Below, piece by piece: positions 5,688 to 15,389 of a stretch of 64,000 nt of DNA. The stretch spans positions 1,569,001 through 1,633,000 of the forward strand of contig NZ_FNSF01000001.1 in assembly GCF_900105455.1 (NCBI RefSeq), written 5' to 3'. Positions within the stretch are counted from its first letter, which is position 1, and each line of letters begins with the position of its first letter. The stretch is from Tenacibaculum sp. MAR_2009_124. GTDB lineage: Bacteria; Bacteroidota; Bacteroidia; Flavobacteriales; Flavobacteriaceae. The notes under the pieces were generated by a model. That model made no database searches. It had not been told where the DNA came from and was given only the letters and a program-made list of their open reading frames with translations. The translations under genes were made by a program, and so were the position numbers.

Positions 5688-6845
5688 TTATTGTATTACT
5701 TTTTTTAATGATTGCTCAATGTCTTCAATTAAATCCTTTGTTTCTTCTATTCCAACAGAAAAGCGAACCAAACCATCTTTAATCCCTTGTTCATCTCGTG
5801 CTTCAGGACCCAATAAAGCGTGCGATGTTTGCGAAGGACTTAACATAGTACTCTCAACACCAGCCAAACTCATAGATGGTTTTATTAAATTTAAATTTCT
5901 TTGAAAATCCATCGAATCAATATGTTCTTTTAACTCGAAAGATAACATTCCACCAAAGTATTTCATTTGCTTTTTTGCCAATTCATAATTATCATGTGAC
6001 TTCAACCCTGGATAATATACTTTCTCGATCAAATTATGGTTCTCTAAATACTTTGCCATTTTCAAAGCATTCTTACTTTGCCTTTTCACGCGTAAATTCA
6101 TCGTTTTTAAGCTCCTTTCTAACATCCAAACAGTAAAATCACTTAAACTACCTCCTAAGTTCTTTGCCAAACTCCAAATGCGTTGAACATGCTCTTCTGA
6201 TGCCGCCACTACTCCTGCTAAAATATCAGAATGTCCTCCCATATACTTAGTTGCTGAATGTATGACCACCTGTATTCCAAAATCCACGGGAGTTTGGTTA
6301 ATAGGAGAAGCAAATGTATTATCAATCATTGTAATGATATCATAATTCTTTGCTAAATCGGCTACAGCTTTCATATCCACAATTTTCATAAGTGGATTTG
6401 AAGGTGTTTCTATAAAAATCACTTTGGTATTATTCCTAATTTCAGAGTTAAAATCTTCTATGGCTAAGCTTTTTGTAAAGGTATATTCTATTCCAAATTT
6501 ATCGAATTCTTCAACTACAAAATTATACGTTCCTCCATACAATGTTTCTTGCAGAATTACATGGTCTCCCTTCTTTAAAAAAGCAAGTAACGTAGTACTT
6601 ATTGCCGCCATTCCTGAACCAAAAATCAAACCAGCTTCCATTTTTTCTAAAGCTGCTATTTTCTTACAAAGGGCTTCTTGGTTAGGCGTATTAAAATAGC
6701 GAGGGTATCGTTTTACATCAACATTATCAAAATTATAGGATGTAGACATGTATAATGGTGAAATTGCTCCTTTAAATTGCTCATCTTTTATTTCTCCAAC
6801 ATGAGTGCATATGGTATTAATTCCGTATTTGTTTGAGGTTCCCAT
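5688..6845 (-). CDS. Trans-sulfuration PLP enzyme (cystathionine gamma-synthase/lyase or methionine gamma-lyase type)
   Basis: A 385-residue Cys/Met-metabolism PLP enzyme. Lys200 in HSATKYMGGHSD binds the cofactor. GSGMAAIST (76-84) and ETPSNPLMKIVD (146-157) are family motifs, and SLAGVESTMLSPSQTSHA near the end shapes the active site. The family includes cystathionine gamma-synthase, gamma-lyase and methionine gamma-lyase, and the exact reaction cannot be fixed by reading alone. A methionine or cysteine role fits its position upstream of bshB1. No SAM riboswitch-like fold was seen in the 60 bases before it. Confidence 0.85.
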   Translation of the reverse strand: MGTSNKYGINTICTHVGEIKDEQFKGAISPLYMSTSYNFDNVDVKRYPRYFNTPNQEALCKKIAALEKMEAGLIFGSGMAAISTTLLAFLKKGDHVILQETLYGGTYNFVVEEFDKFGIEYTFTKSLAIEDFNSEIRNNTKVIFIETPSNPLMKIVDMKAVADLAKNYDIITMIDNTFASPINQTPVDFGIQVVIHSATKYMGGHSDILAGVVAASEEHVQRIWSLAKNLGGSLSDFTVWMLERSLKTMNLRVKRQSKNALKMAKYLENHNLIEKVYYPGLKSHDNYELAKKQMKYFGGMLSFELKEHIDSMDFQRNLNLIKPSMSLAGVESTMLSPSQTSHALLGPEARDEQGIKDGLVRFSVGIEETKDLIEDIEQSLKKVIQ

Positions 6846-6905
6846 TGATTCTTAAAAGTTTATGATTATAAAGAAATAGTTACGCCTAAATTACGAAAAT
6901 CTAGA

Positions 6906-8318
6906 TTATACTTTTACTGATTTCCATTTCCCTTTTCTAAATAACCAAATTCCTAAAATTGCAATTAAAACTTCGGCTATAGTAATTGACCAGAACACTC
7001 CTTGGGGTCCATAATTTAAATGAATCGCCATGATATAGGCAAATGGTAATTGAAATAACCAAAAGCATATGAAATTAATTAAAGTAGGAGTAAATGTGTC
7101 ACCAGAACCATTGAAAGATTGAATCACAACCATTCCATAAGCATAGGCGATATAACCAGCAGACATTACTCGTAAACATAAAGATCCATTGGAAATAACA
7201 TTTGGATTATCGGAAAACCAACTTAAAAATGTTGTTGCAAAAAGTAGGTAAACAATAGAGACTATTCCCATAAATAATGCACAATATTTCCCCGTAATCC
7301 ATACGGACTTTTCAGCTCTATCAGGTTGTTGAGCTCCTAAATTTTGCCCTACCAAGGTAGCTGCTGCATTACTCATTCCCCAAGCGGGCATTAAAGTGAA
7401 TAACATAATTCGTATAGCAATAGTATACCCTGCCAACACTTCACTTCCGAACTCAGATATAATTCTCATCAGAAACACCCAGCTTGACGTGCCGATAATA
7501 AATTGCCCGATGCCACCCAATGATACCTTAATGATATCTAACAGTAATTGTATTTTGAAAATTAAATATTTGATACCTAATTGTATTTTTCCTTTACCCT
7601 TGAATAGTATTATTAATTGAACCAATACCGCTACACCTCTTCCAGTGGTAGTTGCAATTGCCGCTCCTTCCACTCCAAGTGCAGGAATAGGTCCTAATCC
7701 GAATATAAATAGAGGATCTAAGATTAAATTTAATCCATTAGATAAAATTAACGTCCACATAGCTATTGATGCGTTCCCCGCACCTCTAAAAACAGCATTT
7801 ATAAGAAATAAAAGCATTACAGTTATATTTCCTCCAAGCATAATTTGAGTGTATCTATAACCTTCTTCTATTAAATCGGGCTTACCTCCCATTAATTCTA
7901 AGATTTCTTTGGGAAACAAAATGCCTATAACACTAATTATAATTGAAATAAGTATTCCTAAATAAACAACTTGTACAGCTGTTTCATTCGCTTTTTTAAT
8001 ATCCTTTTCTCCTACTCTTCGGGCAATCATTGCTGTAGCAGCCATACTTAATCCTATGGCTACAGCATAGACTAAAGTTAAAACGGACTCTGTTAAACCA
8101 ACAGTAGCAACTGCATTTACACTTACTCTCGATACATAAATAATATCGACTAAGGCAAAGATTGATTCCATAAGCATTTCCAATATCATTGGAATAGAAA
8201 GCATGAAAACTGCCTTCCTTAGGCTTCCAGATGTAAAATCTTGTTGTTTGCCTAATATTGCGTCTTTAAAAAGTAAAAATATAGTAGTATAAGTTGGGGA
8301 TTGATTGTTTTTTGCCAT
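6906..8318 (-). CDS. MATE family efflux transporter
   Basis: A 470-residue polytopic inner-membrane protein of the MATE (NorM/DinF) family, which exports cationic drugs or metabolites using Na+ or H+ gradients. There are about twelve hydrophobic segments in two similar halves. The first half contains AVFMLSIPMILEMLMESIFALVD and the second repeats the pattern after about residue 250 with IGTSSWVFLMRIISEFG. A soluble N-terminal extension of about 30 residues precedes the first membrane segment. It is transcribed toward the PLP enzyme gene with a 60-base gap. Substrate is unknown. Confidence 0.9.
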   Translation of the reverse strand: MAKNNQSPTYTTIFLLFKDAILGKQQDFTSGSLRKAVFMLSIPMILEMLMESIFALVDIIYVSRVSVNAVATVGLTESVLTLVYAVAIGLSMAATAMIARRVGEKDIKKANETAVQVVYLGILISIIISVIGILFPKEILELMGGKPDLIEEGYRYTQIMLGGNITVMLLFLINAVFRGAGNASIAMWTLILSNGLNLILDPLFIFGLGPIPALGVEGAAIATTTGRGVAVLVQLIILFKGKGKIQLGIKYLIFKIQLLLDIIKVSLGGIGQFIIGTSSWVFLMRIISEFGSEVLAGYTIAIRIMLFTLMPAWGMSNAAATLVGQNLGAQQPDRAEKSVWITGKYCALFMGIVSIVYLLFATTFLSWFSDNPNVISNGSLCLRVMSAGYIAYAYGMVVIQSFNGSGDTFTPTLINFICFWLFQLPFAYIMAIHLNYGPQGVFWSITIAEVLIAILGIWLFRKGKWKSVKV

Positions 8319-8473
8319 TATATATTGTTTATAGTAGATAATCCCTGAAATGAAGCCTCAAGGTTTTGTATATCAATTTTATATGTCCGTAGATGGGTTT
8401 AAACAATCATAATGTAGCAAATATGCAAAAAATAAGCGAATCTCTTTGAATAAAAATCAATAAATTCGCCAGT

Positions 8474-9226
8474 ATGATTAGAATTGTTATTATTGGAGGT
8501 GGAAAGGTTGCTAATCACCTTATAAAAGCTTTTTTGAATACTTCAGATGTTCAATTGATTCAAATTTATGCTCGAAATATTGAGCAAGTAAAACAATACG
8601 AAGATCAGACTGACCTTACAGATAATCTTCAAAAATTAAAAAAAGCAGATGTATACATAATTTCAGTCTCTGATGATGCTATTGAAGAAGTTTCTTCCAA
8701 TGTTACTGAAAAAGGCTTAGTAGTTCATACCTCTGGAACAGTTTCTATGAATTCTTTAAAAAACGCAGGTAAAAAAGGAATTTTTTACTTACTACAAAGT
8801 TTTTCGAAAGACAAGGAAGTGAACTTTGATGAAATCCCTTTTTGCTTAGAAGCTGAAAACGATGAAGACCTTGAACTTTTAGAACAATTAGCACTAACTA
8901 TAGGTAAAAAAGTATATCATATTACTTCCGAACAACGAAGTTACCTTCACGTTGCAGCTGTGTTTGTTAATAATTTTACAAATCATTTATATTCAATTGG
9001 TAATGATCTTTGCGATAAATACAATGTTCCTTTTGATGTTCTTTACCCATTAATTAAAGAAACGGCTTTAAAAATTGAAACATTATCACCCAAAGAGGCA
9101 CAAACGGGACCAGCTATTAGAAACGATAATACCACTATAAAAAAACATTTAGATGTTCTGAATAAACATCAACAAGAACTATATAAAACACTAACAGATT
9201 CAATTATAAATGGAAAAAAGTTATAA
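8474..9226 (+). CDS. Rossmann-like and DUF2520 domain protein
   Basis: A 250-residue protein of a family related to F420/NADP-dependent and pyrroline-5-carboxylate-type oxidoreductases. The N-terminus has the nucleotide-binding motif IGGGKVANHL (residues 7-16). The C-terminal DUF2520 half includes HVAAVFVNNFTNHLY and TGPAIRNDN. Its exact substrate is not established. It overlaps the start of the KdsC-type phosphatase by 17 bases, an arrangement common in flavobacteria, so the two are translated from one message. It is divergent from the MATE gene. Confidence 0.85.
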   Translation: MIRIVIIGGGKVANHLIKAFLNTSDVQLIQIYARNIEQVKQYEDQTDLTDNLQKLKKADVYIISVSDDAIEEVSSNVTEKGLVVHTSGTVSMNSLKNAGKKGIFYLLQSFSKDKEVNFDEIPFCLEAENDEDLELLEQLALTIGKKVYHITSEQRSYLHVAAVFVNNFTNHLYSIGNDLCDKYNVPFDVLYPLIKETALKIETLSPKEAQTGPAIRNDNTTIKKHLDVLNKHQQELYKTLTDSIINGKKL

Positions 9227-9737
9227 AGAAGTACTTCCTCAAATCGATACGTTAATATTTGACGTAGACGGAGTTTTAACAAATGGTATGATTACTATTA
9301 TGCCAGATGGTCAATTAATAAGAAATATGAATATTAAAGATGGTTTCGCCTTAAAAGCCGCAGTAAATTCAGGATATAGAGTATGTATTATTTCTGGTGG
9401 AACGAATGAAGGTGTTAGAACTAGATTAGCTAATTTAGGTATAAAAGATATTTATTTAGGTGCTCACAATAAAACAGATCAATATCATGAATTAGTTGAA
9501 AAATACAATTTAAATCATGAAAATGTGTTATATATGGGAGATGATTTACCCGACTACCCTGTAATGAAATTAGTAGGAATGCCTTGCAGTCCGAACGATG
9601 GTGCACGAGAAATAAAAAGTGTATCAAAATATATTTCAGATAAAAAAGGTGGAGAAGGTTGTGTAAGAGATGTGATTGAGCAAGTAATGAGAGTTCAAAA
9701 GAAATGGGATGATAATTTTGATGCAAAATATGACTAA
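9210..9737 (+). CDS. KdsC-type HAD phosphatase (3-deoxy-D-manno-octulosonate 8-phosphate phosphatase)
   Basis: A 175-residue HAD enzyme of the KdsC/YrbI group, which removes phosphate from Kdo-8-P in lipopolysaccharide core synthesis. Motif I is FDVDGVLTNG with the nucleophile Asp, motif II is IISGG, and motif IV is GDDLPDYPVM. It is cap-less, as expected for KdsC tetramers, and has the family's C-terminal GGEGCVRDVIE. The start ATG overlaps the preceding DUF2520 gene. The possibility that it acts on a related acyl sugar phosphate remains open. Confidence 0.85.
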   Translation: MEKSYKEVLPQIDTLIFDVDGVLTNGMITIMPDGQLIRNMNIKDGFALKAAVNSGYRVCIISGGTNEGVRTRLANLGIKDIYLGAHNKTDQYHELVEKYNLNHENVLYMGDDLPDYPVMKLVGMPCSPNDGAREIKSVSKYISDKKGGEGCVRDVIEQVMRVQKKWDDNFDAKYD

Positions 9738-9770
9738 ATCCACTAAATAATTACTTATTTTTAAGATTCT

Positions 9771-10346
9771 ATGAGTCGGCTTAAACAGTACATAAGTAAT
9801 ATTAGTGAGCTAAATGTAGAAACATTTAACAAACTAAATAAGTGCTTCTACCCTCTTGAATTAAAGAAAAAGGAATTCTTTGTTCGAGAAGGAGAATATG
9901 CTCGGCAAATCGGTTTTCTTGAAAGCGGTATTGTTCGGGCATATTTTCTTAATCAAGCAGGAAAAGAATATAATAAACAGTTTTTTGTAGGTCCTTCAAT
10001 TATTGGAGCTTATACTTCATTACTAACCAAACAACCTAATAAAATAGCACAACAGGCGCTTACAGACTGCACTATATTGACAGCAGAGTATTCTGAAATA
10101 GAAAAATTATTTGAAAATTATCATGAGATAGAACGATTGGGTAGAAAAATTGCTGAACATTACTTCTTAGAAAAAGAACAAAAAGAAATTGAAATGGCTT
10201 TGCTTGATGCCGATAAAAGGTATTTAATAATGAAAGAACGCTTTCCAGGTTTAGAATCTATTATTCCACAATACTATATTGCATCCTACCTTGGCATTTC
10301 AAGAACTCAATTAAGTAGAATTAGAAAAAAACTTCTTCGGTCGTAA
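9771..10346 (+). CDS. Crp/Fnr family transcriptional regulator
   Basis: A 191-residue regulator with an N-terminal cyclic-nucleotide-binding-like beta barrel (about 20-115, with FVREGEYARQIGFLESGIVRAYF) and a C-terminal winged helix (YIASYLGISRTQLSRIRKKL). It lacks the cysteines of Fnr and a clear cAMP phosphate-binding cassette. This is the common flavobacterial type of unknown effector. It precedes a DUF1772-like membrane protein by 71 bases on the same strand, which is a plausible target. The DNA site cannot be seen. Confidence 0.87.
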   Translation: MSRLKQYISNISELNVETFNKLNKCFYPLELKKKEFFVREGEYARQIGFLESGIVRAYFLNQAGKEYNKQFFVGPSIIGAYTSLLTKQPNKIAQQALTDCTILTAEYSEIEKLFENYHEIERLGRKIAEHYFLEKEQKEIEMALLDADKRYLIMKERFPGLESIIPQYYIASYLGISRTQLSRIRKKLLRS

Positions 10347-10417
10347 TTCTGTTTACATATGTAATTGAAATACTCATAATAGTACTTCAAATTTGTAATC
10401 ATCTTAAAACGGAAATT

Positions 10418-10867
10418 ATGAATATTTTAATTACACTTTCTACTTGCTTTCTAGGATTCTTTTTAGGAACACAAATTACCGAAGCAGTACTCATGGTTCC
10501 TTACTGGAAAAGTTTAACTCCTGACGCCTTTTTTCTTCTTCATAAAACTTATGGCAAAAAAGTATATAGCTTTTTTGCTCCTATAACTATTATGGCTACA
10601 ATATTTCCCTTAGTTACAGTAGCATTTATAATTCAATCTTCAAGTACTATTCAATTTACAGTTGCATGTATAGGATTATTTACTCTCGCCTTTTTCTCAA
10701 CATATTTTTTGTATTTTAAAGGTGCTAATAAAAGTTTTACTGATAGAAGTATTAGTGATACTGAACTAGCTGATTCATTAAAAAAATGGGAGTATTGGCA
10801 TTGGACTCGAATTGGTTTTGAAACAATAGCCTTTATATGTTCTTTATTATTGTTAATAAAGATTTAA
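10418..10867 (+). CDS. DUF1772-like four-helix membrane protein
   Basis: A 149-residue integral membrane protein with hydrophobic segments at about 2-25, 48-72, 78-100 and 128-148. It has a conserved-looking KKWEYWHWTRIGFETIAF before the last helix. The layout agrees with the DUF1772/anthrone-oxygenase-like group, where N, W and R residues near the last helix are typical. It follows a Crp-type regulator that may control it. Biochemical role is unknown. Confidence 0.6.
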   Translation: MNILITLSTCFLGFFLGTQITEAVLMVPYWKSLTPDAFFLLHKTYGKKVYSFFAPITIMATIFPLVTVAFIIQSSSTIQFTVACIGLFTLAFFSTYFLYFKGANKSFTDRSISDTELADSLKKWEYWHWTRIGFETIAFICSLLLLIKI

Positions 10868-10951
10868 ATTTGAACTAAGATAATACTAGATTGGTACGAA
10901 ATCTGTTAAATACTATATAAACAAAGAAATAATAAATATTATAGATTACAT

Positions 10952-11380
10952 ATGAAAAAAATAGTTTTTACTTTTTTAATAGCGCTATTTGCTATCAACA
11001 TAAATGCGCAATCAATATTTGGTAAATGGGAAAACCGTGACGAAACTACGAATGAGGTAGATAGTGTTATTGAAGTGTATGAAAAAAATGGAAAAGCATA
11101 TGCTAAAATCATTCATATAACTGATAAAAATAGACAGGATGCTATTTGTGATAAGTGCAGTGGTAAAAGAAAAAATGAACCCATATTAGGCATGAATATA
11201 TTGTCAGGTCTAAAAAAAGATGGAAGTGAATGGAGTGGTGGGAAAATTCTTGATCCAAAAAACGGAAAAGAATACAAATGTTATATTAAATTGGAAAATA
11301 ACGATAAACTCAAAATTAGAGGCTATGTCGGTTTTTCTTTACTTGGAAGAACTGCCTATTGGTACAGAAAGAATAGCTAA
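10952..11380 (+). CDS. DUF2147 domain secreted protein
   Basis: A 142-residue periplasmic or secreted protein with a signal peptide (cleavage after ININAQ, about residue 19) and a DUF2147 domain. The pattern of the family is visible: FGKWENRD at the mature start, IEVYEKNGKAYAKI, ILGMNILSGLKKDGSEWSGG, ILDPKNGKEYKC, and LKIRGYVGFSLLGRTAYW at the end. A Cys-x-x-Cys pair (CDKCSG) lies mid-domain. DUF2147 proteins are lipocalin-like in outline and their function is not known. It is convergent with msrA. Confidence 0.88.
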   Translation: MKKIVFTFLIALFAININAQSIFGKWENRDETTNEVDSVIEVYEKNGKAYAKIIHITDKNRQDAICDKCSGKRKNEPILGMNILSGLKKDGSEWSGGKILDPKNGKEYKCYIKLENNDKLKIRGYVGFSLLGRTAYWYRKNS

Positions 11381-11474
11381 ATTATACCAGTTATGATTTG
11401 AAATTACTGTTAAAGAAAAAGGATGTTTTGTTTTGGTAATATCAATTGGTAAATGGCATTAAGAGATAAATCAA

Positions 11475-11505
11475 AAAAAGCGATACTCTAAGGTATCGCT
11501 TTTCT
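11475..11505. terminator. Bidirectional terminator between DUF2147 and msrA
   Basis: AAAAGCGATAC (ending 11486) and GTATCGCTTTT (11493-11503) form an 11-bp stem with A and T flanks on both sides, so it can serve both converging genes. Confidence 0.75.
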
Positions 11506-11508
11506 ATT

Positions 11509-12147
11509 TTAATGACTTCCCTTTAATAAATGAGGAAATTTTCTCTTAAACTTATTTAACCTCGGAATCGATACATTTCTAACATAAGGATTGTTTGGGT
11601 TTAACCTTTCATAATCTTGATGATAATCTTCCGCTTTATAAAATTTTGTTAGTCTAGTTACTTCTGTAGCTATTTTACCTTTATATTTTTCTTTATTAAG
11701 TTTATTAATAGTATTTACAATAATATTCTTTTCTCCTTCATTCTGATAAAAAGCAATAGACCTGTATTGTGTTCCATAATCAGGATACTGGCCATTTACG
11801 GTTGTAGGATTATGTGATCCAAAGAAAACATCAACTAAAGTTTGAAAACTTACCTTCTCCGGATTATAATATACAGCAACAGTTTCTGCATGTCCCGTTC
11901 TACCTGTTCCTATTTTTTTATAGGTTGGATTCTTCGTTTTTCCACCAGAATACCCCGAAACGGCTTCCTCTACTCCTTTAACACTCTCAAAGATTGCTTC
12001 AACACACCAAAAACATCCGCTAGCAAAATATGCTACTTCTTGTTTTTCTACCCTCTTTTTATCAAATCTATTATTTTCTATTTTTGTAAAACTTAGTAAT
12101 CCTATAATTACTAAAGACTTTGCTACTAGAAGTTTAATGTTATCCAT
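11509..12147 (-). CDS. msrA: Peptide-methionine (S)-S-oxide reductase MsrA
   Basis: A 212-residue enzyme that reduces methionine-S-sulfoxide in proteins. The catalytic motif ASGCFWCVEAIFE lies at about residues 42-54, followed by GVEEAVSGYSGG and the downstream HAETVAVYYNP and QYRSIAFY motifs. An N-terminal hydrophobic stretch (SLVIIGLLSFTKI) suggests export or membrane anchoring, so it probably repairs envelope proteins. It is only 10 bases after the M1 peptidase gene on the same strand, consistent with one transcript. Confidence 0.93.
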   Translation of the reverse strand: MDNIKLLVAKSLVIIGLLSFTKIENNRFDKKRVEKQEVAYFASGCFWCVEAIFESVKGVEEAVSGYSGGKTKNPTYKKIGTGRTGHAETVAVYYNPEKVSFQTLVDVFFGSHNPTTVNGQYPDYGTQYRSIAFYQNEGEKNIIVNTINKLNKEKYKGKIATEVTRLTKFYKAEDYHQDYERLNPNNPYVRNVSIPRLNKFKRKFPHLLKGSH

Positions 12148-12157
12148 AAATTATTAA

Positions 12158-14605
12158 TTATTCTAATAATTTAGCGATTCCAGTTTTAATGATTTCAATA
12201 TTTTTTAATTTATTGTCCGTTGATGCCGTTTTTTGACGCTGCACCATTTGACGTAATAAATTGATTCCTACTTTATCAAAATTGTATTGTTTATATTGAA
12301 TTCCTTTTGCTACTATATCATCTACTAAATTACTTATTACTTTTGAGTTATTACTTTTGGCTATTTTATCATAAGCCTTCTTATACAATGATTGTATCTT
12401 TTTATTTTGACTCAAAAACATGCCAGACATTACATTACTAGCAATAAAATTTAATTCATCATCATCATTTTCTTCTAAATAAATTCTTGTTAACGGTGTA
12501 GCAATAATATTTTTAACCTCTAACGGTAGGGTCTTAGATTTTTGAATAGCTAGGTTTTTATCTACATAATACATTCCAACTAACGACTTCCCAAGTACAG
12601 CATAAGACTTACTTTTCAACCCTTTTTCAAATACTGGTTTAAGTTCTGGGTCCGTCAATTTCCCCAAAGTTTCAATAGCAGCCGCTTGCACTAATGTTTT
12701 TTTATCATTCATTGCTAAAGATTTAATTTTAGTAATTACATTTTTCTTAGCATATTTATTAATCAAATTAATGTTTTCTAAAGCAAGAACTCTGATTTTG
12801 TAGAAATCATCATTTAATGCCCCTGCAATTGCCTCAAAAGCACTTCGATCATCTTGTTTTTTTGCAACTTCTATTAGAGCTTCTCTTTTGTGAATATAAT
12901 TTTCCGCATGTTTTAATTGAAAAATGTAATCACTCAATATTTTATTTTCATTAATATCACATAAAACAACTCCATCGGCATTAACAACAATTAGCTTTGG
13001 CTGTTTTACATAAGGTAAGGTAAACGATGCATCTTTTCCATCAACAAATACTTCATGCCTAGTCCTTTTACCCGCTTCGAAAATATCTATTGCTAAAGGA
13101 AAATTAAACTCATTAGCCTGCGATTGGACTACGTTAACGGTTACTGTTTTTCTTAATTTATTGTAGTCATAAGAAACATCTAATTTAGGATGTCCACTAT
13201 TAAAATACCACTGATTAAAAAACCAGTTTAAATCTTTTCCTGATACTTTTTCAAAAGCCAAACGCAATTGATGTGCCTCACCAGTTCCATATTTATTATC
13301 CGTTAAATAAGTATTCATTCCTTGATTGAATGCCTCATCTCCAAGATAATTACGGAGCATATGTAAAATCGAACCACCTTTGTTATAACTTACCGCATCG
13401 AACATATCTTCTTTATCGTGATAACGAAAACGCACTAAGTGCTTATCAAAATTTTGTCCACTTTTATAAGCTTCTTGATCTTCAAATAAATGTGCATTCG
13501 CCTCATCCTTTCCATATTTATGCTCCAACCATAAATATTCACTATAATTAGCAAAACTTTCATTAACTGTTAAATTACTCCAGCTTTCCGCCGTTACTAA
13601 GTCTCCAAACCAATGATGAAAAGCTTCATGTGCGATTGTATTTTCATGGGTATTTTCATCAATTAATTGTCCAGGCATTTGATAAGCGTGTTCTCCATGA
13701 ATTACAGCAGTTGTATTCTCCATAGCACCACTCACATAATCTCTACCTACTATTTGAGCATATTTATTCCAAGGATATTCAATTCCGGTTATTTTTGAGA
13801 AAAAAGCTAGCATTTCAGGAGTGTTTCCAAAAATATCTTTCGCGACGGGAGCGTACTTTTTCTCAACATAGTAATCTACCGGAATATCTTTATATTTATC
13901 CGTTATAATTTCATACTCTCCTACGCCCATAAAGAATAAATATGGCGCATGTTTTTGAGTGAAGTTCCAATAATCAGTTCTTGTACCGTTCGTGTTATTT
14001 GTTTGATTTTCTAATTTTCCATTTGACAACGTAACATATTTACTAGGAACTGTGATGTAAATTTCTTGAGACGTTTTTTGATTTGGACTATCGATTGTTG
14101 GAAACCAGCAACTACTTGCTTCAGTTTCACCTTGTGTCCAAATTTGAGTCGGCTTGTCTTTATCCAAACGATTGGGATTTATAAAATATAAGCCTTTCGC
14201 TGAAGTTATAGCTGCACTACCTTTTTGTTTAACTTTTTCAGGTCGTGCCGTATATTTTAAATACAACGTAAATTTTTCATTTTTTGAATAAACTTTAGGT
14301 AAATCAATGATCAACTCGAAATCATCATAATTAAAATCAAGTGACTTTCCATCTAAAGAAACTTCATGAATCAACATGGCTTTAGCATCTAAAACCACTT
14401 TATCAGTAGCATAAAAATAAGGTTTCATGGTTACCCACTCTTCTCCGTTTAATTCTTTCTCTTTAAAATTAAAATCAACCTTTAGTTTGGTATGTAGTAA
14501 CTCAAGTTTTTTCTCCTTCTCACCTCTATAAGTTTGTTGAGCTTGAATGAAGGTACTACTGATAATCAATAAAATAAATACGGTAATTGTTTTTTGAAAC
14601 TTCAT
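12158..14605 (-). CDS. M1 family metallopeptidase (aminopeptidase N-like)
   Basis: An 815-residue secreted zinc aminopeptidase. The signal peptide ends near residue 22 (IQAQQ). The N-terminal beta domain is followed by the substrate-recognition motif SGAMEN (292-297), the zinc site HEAFHHWFG (326-334) and the third ligand Glu in NESFANYSEYLW about 18 residues on. A C-terminal helical region with HEAT-like repeats runs from about 580. Role: trimming peptides in the periplasm or at the surface. It is co-oriented with msrA directly downstream. Confidence 0.93.
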   Translation of the reverse strand: MKFQKTITVFILLIISSTFIQAQQTYRGEKEKKLELLHTKLKVDFNFKEKELNGEEWVTMKPYFYATDKVVLDAKAMLIHEVSLDGKSLDFNYDDFELIIDLPKVYSKNEKFTLYLKYTARPEKVKQKGSAAITSAKGLYFINPNRLDKDKPTQIWTQGETEASSCWFPTIDSPNQKTSQEIYITVPSKYVTLSNGKLENQTNNTNGTRTDYWNFTQKHAPYLFFMGVGEYEIITDKYKDIPVDYYVEKKYAPVAKDIFGNTPEMLAFFSKITGIEYPWNKYAQIVGRDYVSGAMENTTAVIHGEHAYQMPGQLIDENTHENTIAHEAFHHWFGDLVTAESWSNLTVNESFANYSEYLWLEHKYGKDEANAHLFEDQEAYKSGQNFDKHLVRFRYHDKEDMFDAVSYNKGGSILHMLRNYLGDEAFNQGMNTYLTDNKYGTGEAHQLRLAFEKVSGKDLNWFFNQWYFNSGHPKLDVSYDYNKLRKTVTVNVVQSQANEFNFPLAIDIFEAGKRTRHEVFVDGKDASFTLPYVKQPKLIVVNADGVVLCDINENKILSDYIFQLKHAENYIHKREALIEVAKKQDDRSAFEAIAGALNDDFYKIRVLALENINLINKYAKKNVITKIKSLAMNDKKTLVQAAAIETLGKLTDPELKPVFEKGLKSKSYAVLGKSLVGMYYVDKNLAIQKSKTLPLEVKNIIATPLTRIYLEENDDDELNFIASNVMSGMFLSQNKKIQSLYKKAYDKIAKSNNSKVISNLVDDIVAKGIQYKQYNFDKVGINLLRQMVQRQKTASTDNKLKNIEIIKTGIAKLLE

Positions 14606-14780
14606 AAATCTATTCGTAACTAATTTAAGTCTTTAGTTTATAATCAATTGTAGAAACCAAAAATAAGAAATTCTATAGCCGCTATTGTTAATGTGCAGTT
14701 AAAAAACAACAACCAGTTAAAAGTCAGTATTTTATTTCTTTTTGGAACGAATAAAAACTAAAGCTATAATTTTAGCGTAT

Positions 14781-15389
14781 TTACAAGCTTATTTGTTCTA
14801 CTAATTCCAACCTTTTCACAATACTATTTCTTTCCAAAATTGTTCCCGGAGACAAAACCCCATTTGCTCCTATTTTAGAATTATCACCGACCAAAGAACC
14901 AAATTTTTCCATTCCAGTATCAATTCGTTTATCATTATATTTTACAAAAATTCGTTTATTTGTTCTTTCATTATAATGATTAGCACATATAGAGCCTGCC
15001 TCAAAATTCACATCCATCCCTACAATACTATTTCCGATATAATTGAAATGAGCCACTGCGGAACGGTCAAAAATCATGGATTGCTTTATTTCAGAACCTG
15101 GTCCTATCGTTACCGAGTCACTTAAAAATATAGGGCCTCTTAAATAGGCATGAGCCCCAATGAAACAATTTTCAGATATTACAACAATTCCCTTAAACGT
15201 TACCCCTTTCTCAACAATAGCTGTTTTGTGAATGGCAACATTATCTTTAATTACATAATCCTCATCAAGGGTTCTAATATATTGTAATAGAATATTCTCC
15301 AAACCATTAATAATTCTCCATGGTTCTTCATTATTTATTTCTAAAGAGGTTAGTTTGGTACTATTTATAAACTTATTAATATCGATCAT
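14781..15389 (-). CDS. Left-handed beta-helix acyltransferase-like protein
   Basis: A 202-residue protein. From about residue 45 it shows hexapeptide-repeat (LbetaH) coils such as IHKTAIVEKGVTFKGIVVI and FIGAHAYLRGPIFLSDSVTIG, the fold of GlmU C-terminal and LpxA-type transferases. The short N-terminal part is helical, with no nucleotidyltransferase domain, so it is not a full GlmU. It overlaps the upstream VOC gene by four bases (ATGA) and so is translationally coupled to it. Sugar-nucleotide acyl or acetyl transfer is possible; the substrate is unknown. Confidence 0.75.
   Translation of the reverse strand: MIDINKFINSTKLTSLEINNEEPWRIINGLENILLQYIRTLDEDYVIKDNVAIHKTAIVEKGVTFKGIVVISENCFIGAHAYLRGPIFLSDSVTIGPGSEIKQSMIFDRSAVAHFNYIGNSIVGMDVNFEAGSICANHYNERTNKRIFVKYNDKRIDTGMEKFGSLVGDNSKIGANGVLSPGTILERNSIVKRLELVEQISL

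Noticed and set aside
6846..6905. Possible SAM-type riboswitch before the trans-sulfuration gene
   Set aside because: Only 60 bases, no stable stem or recognisable riboswitch core.
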